Of a stretch of DNA of 64,000 nt, positions 17,875 to 25,110 are shown piece after piece (positions within the stretch are counted from its first letter, which is position 1; each line of letters begins with the position of its first letter). The position numbers and the translations under genes were made by a program. The notes below the pieces were generated by a model that was not told the origin of the DNA, ran no database searches, and worked only from the letters and a program-made list of their open reading frames with translations. This stretch comes from Butyrivibrio sp. VCB2006 (GTDB taxonomy: Bacteria > Bacillota > Clostridia > Lachnospirales > Lachnospiraceae), in assembly GCF_000420945.1 (NCBI RefSeq), contig NZ_ATVX01000015.1, forward strand, positions 34,759-98,758, read 5' to 3'.

Positions 17875-17903
17875 ATGTTAGCATACACTAACCACTTTTG
17901 CAA
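17875..17903 (-). promoter_or_regulatory. fur-like gene promoter with embedded operator 2
   Basis: Minus strand: -35 TTGCAA (17898-17903), 17-bp spacer, -10 TAACAT (17875-17880). The spacer contains GTTAGTGTATGCTAAC (17877-17892), one mismatch in one arm. The -35 ends five bases before the palindrome, exactly as at the flavodoxin promoter. Confidence 0.7.
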
Positions 17904-17911
17904 GGGCTCAG

Positions 17912-18058
17912 TTATCTAATGCCAAGCTCTGTGTCGCTGTCGCGAACAACTGAATGCTCTTTGACATAATCGATAATGTCATCAAGCCTTGTAAATGCCA
18001 TAGCAACATAGCTGTCAGCAGCGCCGTAATAGATTGCAATCAGATAAATAGAAAAGAG
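17912..18058 (-). pseudogene. C-terminal remnant of a GH130-type glycoside phosphorylase
   Basis: On the minus strand a 48-codon reading frame ends at a TAA at 17912-17914 and encodes IAIYYGAADSYVAMAF, then TRLDDIIDYVKEHS. The YYGAADxxxxxAF...LDDIIDYV pattern is the C-terminus of GH130 beta-mannoside phosphorylases/hydrolases. No start codon or body of the enzyme is present, and the frame runs into a stop further upstream. Together with the operators it accounts for most of the 326-base gap 17828-18153. The remaining 18059-18153 shows no convincing feature. Confidence 0.6.
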
Positions 18059-18153
18059 AGATTGTAAGCCCCTCTCACATTGATTATAATGGAATCTGAC
18101 CGCGTAAATGCGGCAATTGCAAGCATTACAAGACTAAGGATGCAGGATAAATA

Positions 18154-19098
18154 ATGAAAAAGAGTAAAATTTCTATAATTCTAGCTTTAATGACCGCAGC
18201 AGTATGCGCCTGCGGATCCAATACACAGGGGGAAGAAGCAATGACAGCTCAAAACACAGAAACAAACGAAATCGACGAGCGTTGTCCTATAACCTACGAC
18301 GCCACCAGAAATAACGTATCCTACGGGGAATTCACCCACGGAACCTACTACTCCGAAACCTGCCAGCTGGAAAGAGGCTACAGTATCCTCCTTCCGGCAG
18401 ATTATAGTCAGGATAAAAAGTACCCTGTTCTCTATCTTCTTCATGGCATATTCGGAGATGAATACTCATTTTCACAGGATTCTAGTAATAAGATAAAAGA
18501 AATTGTGGGAAATATGGCAGCTGACGGCCTTATAGAGGAAACCATCGTGGTATGTCCAAATATGTACGCCACATCAGACCCAGACCAGAAGCCGGGCTTT
18601 GATAGCGAAAGCGTTCTGCCCTACGACAACTTTATAAATGACCTGGTGAATGACCTGATGCCTCATATCGAGAGCACCTACAGCGTTCTCACAGGAAGAG
18701 ATAACACCTACCTTGCAGGCTTTTCTATGGGTGGCAGAGAAACAATCTATATCACTCTAAAGAGGCCTGAGCTTTTCGGATATGTATGTGCCATCTCTTC
18801 TGCTCCCGGCGTAGTTCCTACCAAGGACAAGTTCATGTCCCATGACGGACAGCTCCAGGAGAGCGAGATGAAATTCGCAGATGACGCTGTTACTCCAAAC
18901 GTCTTCATTATATGCTGTGGAACCAGGGATTCCGTAGTTGGAACCTATCCCAAGCAGTACCATGAACTGTTAGAACAAAACGGCGCAGATCACATCTGGT
19001 ATGAGATTACCGGCGCAGATCACGACAATAACGCCATTAAGAGCGGTCTTTTCAATCTCTTCAAGCAGATCGCCTATGATAAATCTAATAACCATTAA
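18154..19098 (+). CDS. secreted lipoprotein esterase, CE1/feruloyl esterase-like
   Basis: 314 residues. The N-terminus MKKSKISIILALMTAAVCAC is a lipoprotein signal with the probable lipidated Cys at residue 20. The alpha/beta-hydrolase core shows VLYLLHGIFGDEYSF near 90 (oxyanion region), the nucleophile elbow AGFSMGGRET near 190, the acid Asp in CCGTRDSV near 257 and the His in TGADHDNN near 289. The order and spacing match esterase-D/CE1 enzymes, including feruloyl and acetyl-xylan esterases that strip side groups from plant polysaccharides. It would act on the outer face of the membrane. It is a single gene, convergent with metY with five bases between. The exact ester substrate cannot be read. 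Confidence 0.85.
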   Translation: MKKSKISIILALMTAAVCACGSNTQGEEAMTAQNTETNEIDERCPITYDATRNNVSYGEFTHGTYYSETCQLERGYSILLPADYSQDKKYPVLYLLHGIFGDEYSFSQDSSNKIKEIVGNMAADGLIEETIVVCPNMYATSDPDQKPGFDSESVLPYDNFINDLVNDLMPHIESTYSVLTGRDNTYLAGFSMGGRETIYITLKRPELFGYVCAISSAPGVVPTKDKFMSHDGQLQESEMKFADDAVTPNVFIICCGTRDSVVGTYPKQYHELLEQNGADHIWYEITGADHDNNAIKSGLFNLFKQIAYDKSNNH

Positions 19099-19103
19099 AC
19101 CTA

Positions 19104-20384
19104 TCAGATTGCTGCAAATCCCTTTTCAAGGTCTGCAATAATATCATCTATATGCTCTGTTCCGATTGAAAGTCTGATTGTGCTCTGAGTAATTCCCTGG
19201 TCTGCAAGCTCACTGTCATTAAGCTGAGAATGAGTTGTTGTAGCAGGATGGATTACAAGGCTCTTAACATCCGCAACATTGGCAAGAAGTGAAAATATCT
19301 CCAGATTATCAATAAACTTCCAAGCTGCCTCTTTGCCTCCCTTAATCTCGAAGGTAAAGATTGAAGCTCCTCCGTTAGGGAAATACTTCTCATATAATGC
19401 ATGATCAGGATGATCTGCAAGCGATGGATGATTAACCTTCTCAACCTTAGGATGGTTCTTGAGGAATTCTACAACCTTCTTGGTGTTCTCTGCATGTCTG
19501 TCGAGACGAAGTGACAAGGTCTCAACACCCTGTAACAAAAGGAATGCGTTGAATGGAGAAATTGTAGCTCCAGTATCTCTAAGAAGGATTGCTCTTATAT
19601 ATGTTACAAATGCTGCAGGTCCTACGACATCGTAGAAAGATACTCCGTGATAGCTTGGATTAGGATCAGCAATGTTAGGATACTTGCCACTCTCTTTCCA
19701 GTTGAACTTGCCAGCCTCTACGATAATTCCGCCAAGTGTTGTTCCGTGTCCACCAATAAACTTGGTTGCTGAATGAACAACGATGTCTGCACCATGCTCG
19801 ATTGGTCTGATAAGATATGGTGTACCAAAGGTATTATCGATTACCAGTGGGAGTCTGTGCTTGTGAGCAATCTCTGCAATAGCATCGATATCAGGAATAT
19901 CACTGTTAGGATTTCCAAGAGTCTCAAGATAGATGGCTCTTGTGTTCTCCTTGATTGCTCCCTCAACCTCTGCAAGGTTATGTGCATCTACAAAAGTAGT
20001 TGTAATGCCATACTGTGGAAGTGTATGTGCAAGGAGGTTATAGCTTCCGCCATAGATAGTCTTCTGAGCAACGATATGTCCACCGTTTGCTGCCAAAGCC
20101 TGAATTGTATAAGTAATTGCTGCTGCGCCTGATGCAACTGCCAGGGCTGCGCTTCCGCCCTCAAGAGCTGCAATTCTCTTTTCGAAAACGTCCTGTGTTG
20201 AGTTTGTAAGTCTTCCATATATGTTACCTGCATCGGCAAGTCCAAATCTGTCAGCCGCATGCTGGCTGTTTCTGAATACATAAGATGTTGTCTGGTAAAT
20301 CGGCACTGCCCTAGCATCTGTAGCCGGATCCGGCTGTTCCTGTCCCACATGTAACTGTAATGTCTCAAATCTGTAATTACTCAT
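19104..20384 (-). CDS. metY: O-acetylhomoserine sulfhydrylase (O-acetylhomoserine aminocarboxypropyltransferase)
   Basis: 426 residues, the usual length for MetY. The PLP lysine lies in VHSATKFIGGHGTTLGG near residue 210, the phosphate site SGAAAITYTI near 85, and the N-terminal FETLQLHVGQ is the family start. The insert after GTTLGGIIVEAGKFNW separates it from cystathionine gamma-synthase and favours the sulfhydrylase. It makes homocysteine from O-acetylhomoserine and sulfide in the cytosol, as a methionine and sulfur-assimilation step. A near-consensus promoter lies upstream, and the predicted leader of about 60 bases is too short for a SAM riboswitch. The divergent Rrf2 regulator is a likely controller. 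Confidence 0.93.
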   Translation of the reverse strand: MSNYRFETLQLHVGQEQPDPATDARAVPIYQTTSYVFRNSQHAADRFGLADAGNIYGRLTNSTQDVFEKRIAALEGGSAALAVASGAAAITYTIQALAANGGHIVAQKTIYGGSYNLLAHTLPQYGITTTFVDAHNLAEVEGAIKENTRAIYLETLGNPNSDIPDIDAIAEIAHKHRLPLVIDNTFGTPYLIRPIEHGADIVVHSATKFIGGHGTTLGGIIVEAGKFNWKESGKYPNIADPNPSYHGVSFYDVVGPAAFVTYIRAILLRDTGATISPFNAFLLLQGVETLSLRLDRHAENTKKVVEFLKNHPKVEKVNHPSLADHPDHALYEKYFPNGGASIFTFEIKGGKEAAWKFIDNLEIFSLLANVADVKSLVIHPATTTHSQLNDSELADQGITQSTIRLSIGTEHIDDIIADLEKGFAAI

Positions 20385-20448
20385 TTCATCATCCTCCTGT
20401 ATATTTTGTATTAACCATCCCGTTTTTTATTCGTTGTTGTTGAAAATA

Positions 20449-20477
20449 ATAATATTTCCTATTACATACTATGTCAA
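20449..20477 (-). promoter_or_regulatory. metY promoter
   Basis: Minus strand: -35 TTGACA (20472-20477), 17-bp spacer, -10 TATTAT (20449-20454). A plus-strand TATAAT (20485-20490) for the Rrf2 gene lies beside it, so the two divergent promoters overlap within 40 bp. Confidence 0.75.
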
Positions 20478-20562
20478 TAGGTTTTATAATATGATATACT
20501 TATCACTGTAGATAACTTCTGCTTATACCGTTATAATTATCTATGAAAGGACCTAAAATACT

Positions 20563-20961
20563 ATGTTTTCTACCAAAGGAAGATATGCACTCAGAGTAAT
20601 GATAGATCTTGCCGAAAGGCATACCGATGAATTCATTCCGCTTAAAGATATTGCAGAAAGACAGGAAATATCCAAGAAATACCTTGAGATAATAGCCAAA
20701 GAACTGGTTAAATCCAAGCTCATTACCGGCGCCAGCGGCAAACACGGCGGCTATAAGCTCACCAGGTCTCCTGAAGAATACTCCGTGGGCGAGATAATTG
20801 AGCATATGGAAGGCCCCATTGTTCCGGTTGCCTGCCTGGCTCCCGACGCTGAGGAATGCCCTAGAAAAGACGCCTGCAGGACCCTGTCCATGTGGGAAGA
20901 ATTCTACCAGCTTGAGCACGACTTCTTTTATAACAAAAAGTTAAGCGACCTGATTCGCTAA
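20563..20961 (+). CDS. Rrf2 family transcriptional regulator (IscR/CymR-like)
   Basis: 132 residues. STKGRYALRVMIDLA at the N-terminus and EISKKYLEIIAKEL plus GKHGGYKLTRSPEE define the Rrf2 winged helix. Three cysteines near 107-121 are spaced C-x7-C-x5-C, close to the iron-sulfur ligands of IscR (C-x5-C-x5-C), so a cluster is possible but not assured. In Firmicutes the related CymR controls cysteine and methionine genes. Divergence from metY with overlapping promoters suggests it regulates metY and itself. The ribosome site is AAAGGA. It ends at a strong terminator. Confidence 0.88.
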   Translation: MFSTKGRYALRVMIDLAERHTDEFIPLKDIAERQEISKKYLEIIAKELVKSKLITGASGKHGGYKLTRSPEEYSVGEIIEHMEGPIVPVACLAPDAEECPRKDACRTLSMWEEFYQLEHDFFYNKKLSDLIR

Positions 20962-20965
20962 AAAG

Positions 20966-21000
20966 GCAGACTATTTTGCAAAATTTGCGGAATAGTCTGC
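20966..21000 (+). terminator. terminator of the Rrf2 gene
   Basis: GCAGACTATT pairs with AATAGTCTGC, followed by TTATTTTTTC, starting five bases after the stop. Confidence 0.85.
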
Positions 21001-21144
21001 TTATTTTTTCTACAATAAGTATATATTCGTTATATCGACTATCATAGAATAATATCATCAACTACAACTTATATCTTTCGTTGGTGGTTGTGAACATATA
21101 TCTAATGATAAAGGAATAACGTCTATAGAAAGGAGACAAATACA

Positions 21145-21534
21145 ATGGAAATTACATTACAGGCAGTAGAAAGAGTTATGGAGGAGACAGGTGTGGATTT
21201 CAAGACTGCAAAAGAGGCGCTGGTTAAAACAGACGGCGACGTTGATGCAGCAATAAAGCTTATTCAGCCGGATACAAAGGAAATTAGCGATGACATCAAG
21301 CAGCTCATCGATAAGCTTAAAAGAAAGGTTGAAGAAGGCAACGTTGACAGAATCCAGATCAAGAAAGGCGATGAAGTTGTTTTCAGTGTTCCTGTTAACA
21401 TCGGCATCGTAGGCGGAATCATCGGACTTGCAGCAGCTCCTTGGGCACTGATCGCCGGATCAGTTGCAGCATTCGGAATGGGATGCAAGCTTGAGGTTGT
21501 ACACAAAGACGGTACAATCGACGGAATTAACTAA
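21145..21534 (+). CDS. DUF4342 family protein with UBA/TS-N-like N-terminus
   Basis: 129 residues. Residues 1-45 (ERVMEETGVDFKTAKEAL, then DGDVDAAIKLI) form a UBA/TS-N-like three-helix unit, like that in EF-Ts. The second half has a beta strand (DEVVFSVPVNIGIVGGI) leading into a glycine/alanine-rich hydrophobic segment near 90-112, probably membrane-inserted. This layout is that of DUF4342; the function is unknown. AAAGGAG lies before the start. It is a single-gene unit with its own terminator. Confidence 0.85.
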   Translation: MEITLQAVERVMEETGVDFKTAKEALVKTDGDVDAAIKLIQPDTKEISDDIKQLIDKLKRKVEEGNVDRIQIKKGDEVVFSVPVNIGIVGGIIGLAAAPWALIAGSVAAFGMGCKLEVVHKDGTIDGIN

Positions 21535-21546
21535 ATAAGTAAAAAG

Positions 21547-21582
21547 ACAGCCTCAATCCTGGCTCAGGGTTGGGGCTGTTTT
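21547..21582 (+). terminator. terminator of the DUF4342 gene
   Basis: ACAGCCTCAA (21547-21556) pairs with TTGGGGCTGT (21570-21579), with CCT/AGG inside, and runs into TTTT. Confidence 0.8.
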
Positions 21583-21601
21583 CATGGTCTGACTCATATA
21601 A

Positions 21602-22609
21602 TTACTGCTCTGTCGGAGCCAGCAACTTGTTTACAAGCTCCACGCACTTATTAAACTTGGTGATATAATCACCCTCAATGTACTCAAAATTCTTGCCGTG
21701 AGACCTATAGATATCCGCCATCATATCTCTGTATTTCTCACGATTATCTCTAATCTCTGCGCTTCTGTCTCCGTCCTGAACCCATTTAACATCAGGAGCC
21801 AGGAAAAGAACCAGATCGTAACTGTTTACAGCATCTATAGCATCAGAAAGCTCGATATTCTCCTTGTTTCCCTCAAGGAATCTAAGATAAAACTGTGTTA
21901 TAAGGCAGTCTGTATCGCAAAATAGCACTTTATTGCTCTGCTCCACTGCCTTAAGCTCATTAAGCTTCTGGGTGAGAAGAATCTCAGTAAAATCCTCATC
22001 CAGCATAAGAGCGTCTGTACCGGATTTCTCGGATAAGTCTCTTCCCGCCTCTTCTATATAGTTGGTGTTAAAAAAGTTTGCAAGATTCACCGTCATTACT
22101 GACTTGCCGGAACTCTCAACTCCTATGAGCAGAACTTTTTTGACAAAATATGGTCTTACAAAGGTTGGAAGCCAGTCCCAGTGGCCATAGAGGTCCCTTC
22201 GAATCTCTGTGGAGCTGATCTCATTTCTGTCAAAAACATAGAACTCGCTCTCAGGATAATTCACATTCCAGAAGCTCTCTGCGTCATAGTCAGATCCGCA
22301 GAACACCACATCAATGGGCTCTCCGATTCTCTTTTTGACATATTCAGAATCCGCTTTAGCGGCTTCCAGAGTGTATTCCGCTTTGGTATCGCAATCATCT
22401 GTTATTGTAAAAATCTCTACATTTCCGATATGTTTGGTAGCCTGATAGAGCCATCTGTAGCGAACTCTATAGTCAATCTCATCCCTGTTATTTCCTATAC
22501 TCAGCACAATATAAAGCTTCTCACACATACAAGCAGCCCTTATAATGCACTCCAAATGCCCATTGTGCATAGGATTAAAGGTTCCACCATACATTCCAAC
22601 TTTGTACAT
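21602..22609 (-). CDS. nadR: NadR-type nicotinamide-nucleotide adenylyltransferase / ribosylnicotinamide kinase
   Basis: 335 residues from the ATG preceded by GGAAAGG, one base after the pnuC stop; an earlier in-frame ATG would lie inside pnuC. Residues 1-165: nucleotidyltransferase with GTFNPMHNGHL (HxGH) near 8 and the ISSTEIRRD motif near 132. Residues 165-335: P-loop kinase with LLIGVESSGKS near 160 and a lid region. The bifunctional enzyme phosphorylates nicotinamide riboside and adenylates NMN to NAD. The N-terminal repressor HTH of enterobacterial NadR is absent. Genomic pairing with pnuC fits nicotinamide riboside salvage. Confidence 0.92.
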   Translation of the reverse strand: MYKVGMYGGTFNPMHNGHLECIIRAACMCEKLYIVLSIGNNRDEIDYRVRYRWLYQATKHIGNVEIFTITDDCDTKAEYTLEAAKADSEYVKKRIGEPIDVVFCGSDYDAESFWNVNYPESEFYVFDRNEISSTEIRRDLYGHWDWLPTFVRPYFVKKVLLIGVESSGKSVMTVNLANFFNTNYIEEAGRDLSEKSGTDALMLDEDFTEILLTQKLNELKAVEQSNKVLFCDTDCLITQFYLRFLEGNKENIELSDAIDAVNSYDLVLFLAPDVKWVQDGDRSAEIRDNREKYRDMMADIYRSHGKNFEYIEGDYITKFNKCVELVNKLLAPTEQ

Positions 22610-22610
22610 A

Positions 22611-23321
22611 TCAGGCCTTTCCGGAAATCTCTTTTTCCCTGGTATCCATAATCCACTTAACAAGCATAATTATGGCATTTATCAGATAAATACTCCACAT
22701 GAAAACTGTAGCCATGTCTCCTGTTCCGGTTGCAAAGGCGTAAACCCACATGATTACTGTAACAACATCAACTACAACCCACAGAACCCACTGCTCCATA
22801 TATCTCTTTACGCACATGATCTGAGCAAATACAGAGAATACTGTACTCATGGCATCAACAAAAGGAAGTGTGCCATTCATCATTTTCAGCACAAAGCCGT
22901 AGCCCACTGTTCCAACTGCAACACAAAGATATGCAAGAAGACTTCCCTTCAAGGTCATTCTCTTTTTAACAACCTCTTCAGTCTCGTTGTTCATGTTCTT
23001 GGACCAGGTATAAAGACCTACAAAGTTCATTGGAACATAATACAGAAGGTTCAGCATTACTTCGCCCCAATATCTTGCTCTCCAGGCCACTATCGCATAA
23101 AGAATAGTGTTGATGGTACCAAACCAGAAGCTTGAAAGCTTACCTTTTCCGGTCAAAATAACGCACCAGATTCCTGTAACTGCAGCCATAATGCCGATAA
23201 GCGTATCCTTCCAATATATAGAAAGCCCTAGAATTACTGCTGTTGCCAGCACAATCCAGGCAATCTCCCATTTCTTCCAACCGGCAAATTCCTTTCTGAT
23301 TGCCTCTTTAACTTTTTCCAT
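22611..23321 (-). CDS. pnuC: nicotinamide riboside transporter PnuC
   Basis: 236 residues with seven or eight hydrophobic segments. The PnuC signatures are visible: SSFWFGTINTILYAIVAW near 68 (family W-x-F/G-x-x-N) and QWVLWVVVDVVTVIMWVYA near 185 (family W-x-x-W-x-x-x-D/N). PnuC is a facilitator that takes up nicotinamide riboside, trapped by NadR phosphorylation. It is the first gene of the two-gene pnuC-nadR operon. No NiaR operator was recognised in the short upstream gap. Confidence 0.92.
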   Translation of the reverse strand: MEKVKEAIRKEFAGWKKWEIAWIVLATAVILGLSIYWKDTLIGIMAAVTGIWCVILTGKGKLSSFWFGTINTILYAIVAWRARYWGEVMLNLLYYVPMNFVGLYTWSKNMNNETEEVVKKRMTLKGSLLAYLCVAVGTVGYGFVLKMMNGTLPFVDAMSTVFSVFAQIMCVKRYMEQWVLWVVVDVVTVIMWVYAFATGTGDMATVFMWSIYLINAIIMLVKWIMDTREKEISGKA

Positions 23322-23400
23322 AAATAACCTCTATTCCCCAGTTAAAACTAGTATTTATTTCTGCGAGTATCCGCAGAACATGGCTATTATACCACAATGT

Positions 23401-23429
23401 TTGCCATATTTTTTTATGATTCGTATAAT
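23401..23429 (+). promoter_or_regulatory. promoter of the double-glycine peptide gene
   Basis: -35 TTGCCA (5 of 6), 17-bp spacer, -10 TATAAT at 23424-23429, ending 49 bases before the start codon. Confidence 0.75.
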
Positions 23430-23478
23430 TATATATGTTGTACTTATGAGGAAAATTTCGATTTGGAGGGAGATAATT

Positions 23479-23664
23479 ATGAGCGTGGAAAAAAACTTGA
23501 TTCTATCGGATAAAGAGCTTGAAAACGTAATTGGTGGTGCAGGCGGCAAGATCAAATTCATGAAAGTTGCGTGTACTCACTGTAAAAAGATCATCCGTAT
23601 TAACGTTGATGTTTCTGAAGCAAAATGTCCATTCTGTAAAAAAATTAACACCTTTGCGGGCTGA
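23479..23664 (+). CDS. small peptide with double-glycine leader and CxxC-x14-CxxC core
   Basis: 61 residues; a longer frame back to 23107 runs antisense through pnuC. GGAGGG lies 7 bases before this ATG. The first 20 residues, with ILSDKELENVIGG, have the classic double-glycine leader pattern (L-S-x-x-E-L-x-x-V-x-G-G) cleaved by peptidase-containing ABC transporters in bacteriocin and signal-peptide export. The 41-residue remainder holds Cys 32, 35, 50 and 53 in two CxxC pairs (CTHC and CPFC), looking like a small zinc ribbon or a disulfide-bonded knuckle, with many Lys residues. Its own promoter and terminator make it a monocistronic unit. No C39-peptidase transporter or immunity gene is nearby. 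It could be a bacteriocin-like effector, a signal, or a small zinc protein whose start only resembles a leader. Confidence 0.75.
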   Translation: MSVEKNLILSDKELENVIGGAGGKIKFMKVACTHCKKIIRINVDVSEAKCPFCKKINTFAG

Positions 23665-23680
23665 TTCCCGCAAAGGTGTT
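23647..23680 (+). terminator. terminator overlapping the stop codon of the peptide gene
   Basis: Perfect 14-bp stem AACACCTTTGCGGG / CCCGCAAAGGTGTT with loop CTGATT, followed by TTTT. The stop TGA (23662-23664) lies in the loop, so the last codons are part of the hairpin. Confidence 0.92.
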
Positions 23681-23704
23681 TTTTCTTCCAGGTCTTATAT
23701 CTTC

Positions 23705-24376
23705 TTATGAGTTGTATTCACCGTTGTACTGGATGAGAGTTACGTCTTTAACCTTATCAATCTTACTGATCTTTTCTTCAAAGAACAGGTCATCACCCTT
23801 TACATTTACTTCTACTGCAAGCTCAGTAATATCGCCTCTAAGAGTCTTGGATTTAACGTAGTATTTCTTTTTACCAAAGGCTCTTAAAACCTCATCTCCC
23901 GTCTCAGTTCCCTCATAGTGAACGACAGCTATATAAACCTTGTTATTAGAGGCTCTAGCATAGAAAATAGCTATCATGATGATCATGATAAGGGCTGACA
24001 CTATGGTGAGGATATACATCCCCGCTCCGGCTGTGATACCGGTGGTTATGGCCCAGAACAGATATAACAGGTCCATGGGATCCTTGATGGCTGTCCTGAA
24101 TCTTACGATTGAAAGGGCACCGACCATACCAAGGGAAATAACTACATTGGTACTGATGGCCAAGGTAACCATGCAGGTGAGGACGCACATACCTATAAGC
24201 GTAATAGCAAAGCTCTTGGAATAAATAACCCCGGCGTAGAATCTTCTATAAACCAGGTAGATGAGTATTCCCAGTAAAAGAGCCAGAACAAGCGCTATAG
24301 CTATATCCATCACTTCATAGCTGGCGGACGAATAGTTTTCCAGGAACGATTTCTTAACAATGTCTTTTACGCTCAT
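23705..24376 (-). CDS. DUF4956 domain membrane protein
   Basis: 223 residues with four hydrophobic segments in residues 25-145, then a cytosolic ferredoxin-like domain (residues 150-220). The core GMVGALSIVRFRTAIKDP near 92 is the DUF4956 signature. The family travels with VTC polyphosphate polymerases in bacteria. Its start overlaps the VTC stop by 4 bases. It is probably a membrane partner that holds or couples the polymerase at the membrane (inference). Confidence 0.9.
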   Translation of the reverse strand: MSVKDIVKKSFLENYSSASYEVMDIAIALVLALLLGILIYLVYRRFYAGVIYSKSFAITLIGMCVLTCMVTLAISTNVVISLGMVGALSIVRFRTAIKDPMDLLYLFWAITTGITAGAGMYILTIVSALIMIIMIAIFYARASNNKVYIAVVHYEGTETGDEVLRAFGKKKYYVKSKTLRGDITELAVEVNVKGDDLFFEEKISKIDKVKDVTLIQYNGEYNS

Positions 24377-25098
24377 ATTATGTACCTCTCATCAATATAG
24401 TTTTCGCTACCAAAAAGATACGCAGTTTTATCACAACATAGAACAAATTTTGAAGCGGCTACAAATTCGCTTGATGCCGGCGGACACAGGTCTCTGACTA
24501 TCTGAGGTAAGAACTCTGTGTATTTAACCTCCATGATCAGCTTGTCCGAGGGTAGTGCACTCAAGGTTGGAAGGGTTCCGTCAAATATATCAAAGCTGCC
24601 TACTGCCGCCCTAACCTTCATGTCAAAGGTGATTCGCACCGTTCCAGCATCCAGGATATATGGTGCTCTGTCGTAGTCTACAATTACCCTTGGCCGCAGC
24701 ATCTTGCTGACACATTCATAATAAAACTCCCTCAGGAAATTGTTGTCACTCTGTAAAAGAAAATCGTAATTTCCATCCAGAATGTCGTAGACCTGCTGTT
24801 TGGTGAGCTTTGCGGCCTCCTTAAAAATATATTTTCCATTCTTAATTTTCCGCTCCAGCTTAATTGATCTGTCAGAAAAATTGTAAATCCTTATCCTGTA
24901 CTTTTTCCTGAACTGAATACCCATGTTCTTTTCTTCGTAGGCACTGTTCATGTAATCATCGAAGTAGAGGCTTCTTATCAGGTATTGACCATCTACAGCA
25001 TTGGGATCAAGGCTAAAGTACGGACTCATCCGGGTCTTTAAAGCTTCAAAGTCACCATAATTAATTAAGTACTTCCACTCATGTCTGAATTTACTCAT
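24373..25098 (-). CDS. VTC domain polyphosphate polymerase
   Basis: 241 residues. The tunnel-fold motifs of the VTC domain appear in order: FRHEWKYLI (residues 4-12), YLIRSLYFDD near 40, KYRIRIYNFSD near 66, KLERKIKNGKYI near 80, LRPRVIVDYDRAPY near 132, RITFDMKVRA and LIMEVKYTEFLP near 190. These Arg/Lys/Glu residues line the polyphosphate channel and bind ATP and manganese in the yeast enzyme. It is expected to make polyphosphate from ATP at the membrane with the DUF4956 partner. It is the middle gene of a three-gene operon. Confidence 0.9.
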   Translation of the reverse strand: MSKFRHEWKYLINYGDFEALKTRMSPYFSLDPNAVDGQYLIRSLYFDDYMNSAYEEKNMGIQFRKKYRIRIYNFSDRSIKLERKIKNGKYIFKEAAKLTKQQVYDILDGNYDFLLQSDNNFLREFYYECVSKMLRPRVIVDYDRAPYILDAGTVRITFDMKVRAAVGSFDIFDGTLPTLSALPSDKLIMEVKYTEFLPQIVRDLCPPASSEFVAASKFVLCCDKTAYLFGSENYIDERYII

Positions 25099-25110
25099 AT
25101 TATCTCCTGG

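Noticed and set aside
18059..18153. A hydrophobic minus-strand reading frame next to the GH130 remnant
   Set aside because: Short, without a start codon or recognisable family, and in a different frame; not enough to call a gene.
20385..20448. Possible SAM riboswitch before metY
   Set aside because: The predicted leader is about 60 bases and shows no terminator/antiterminator pair.
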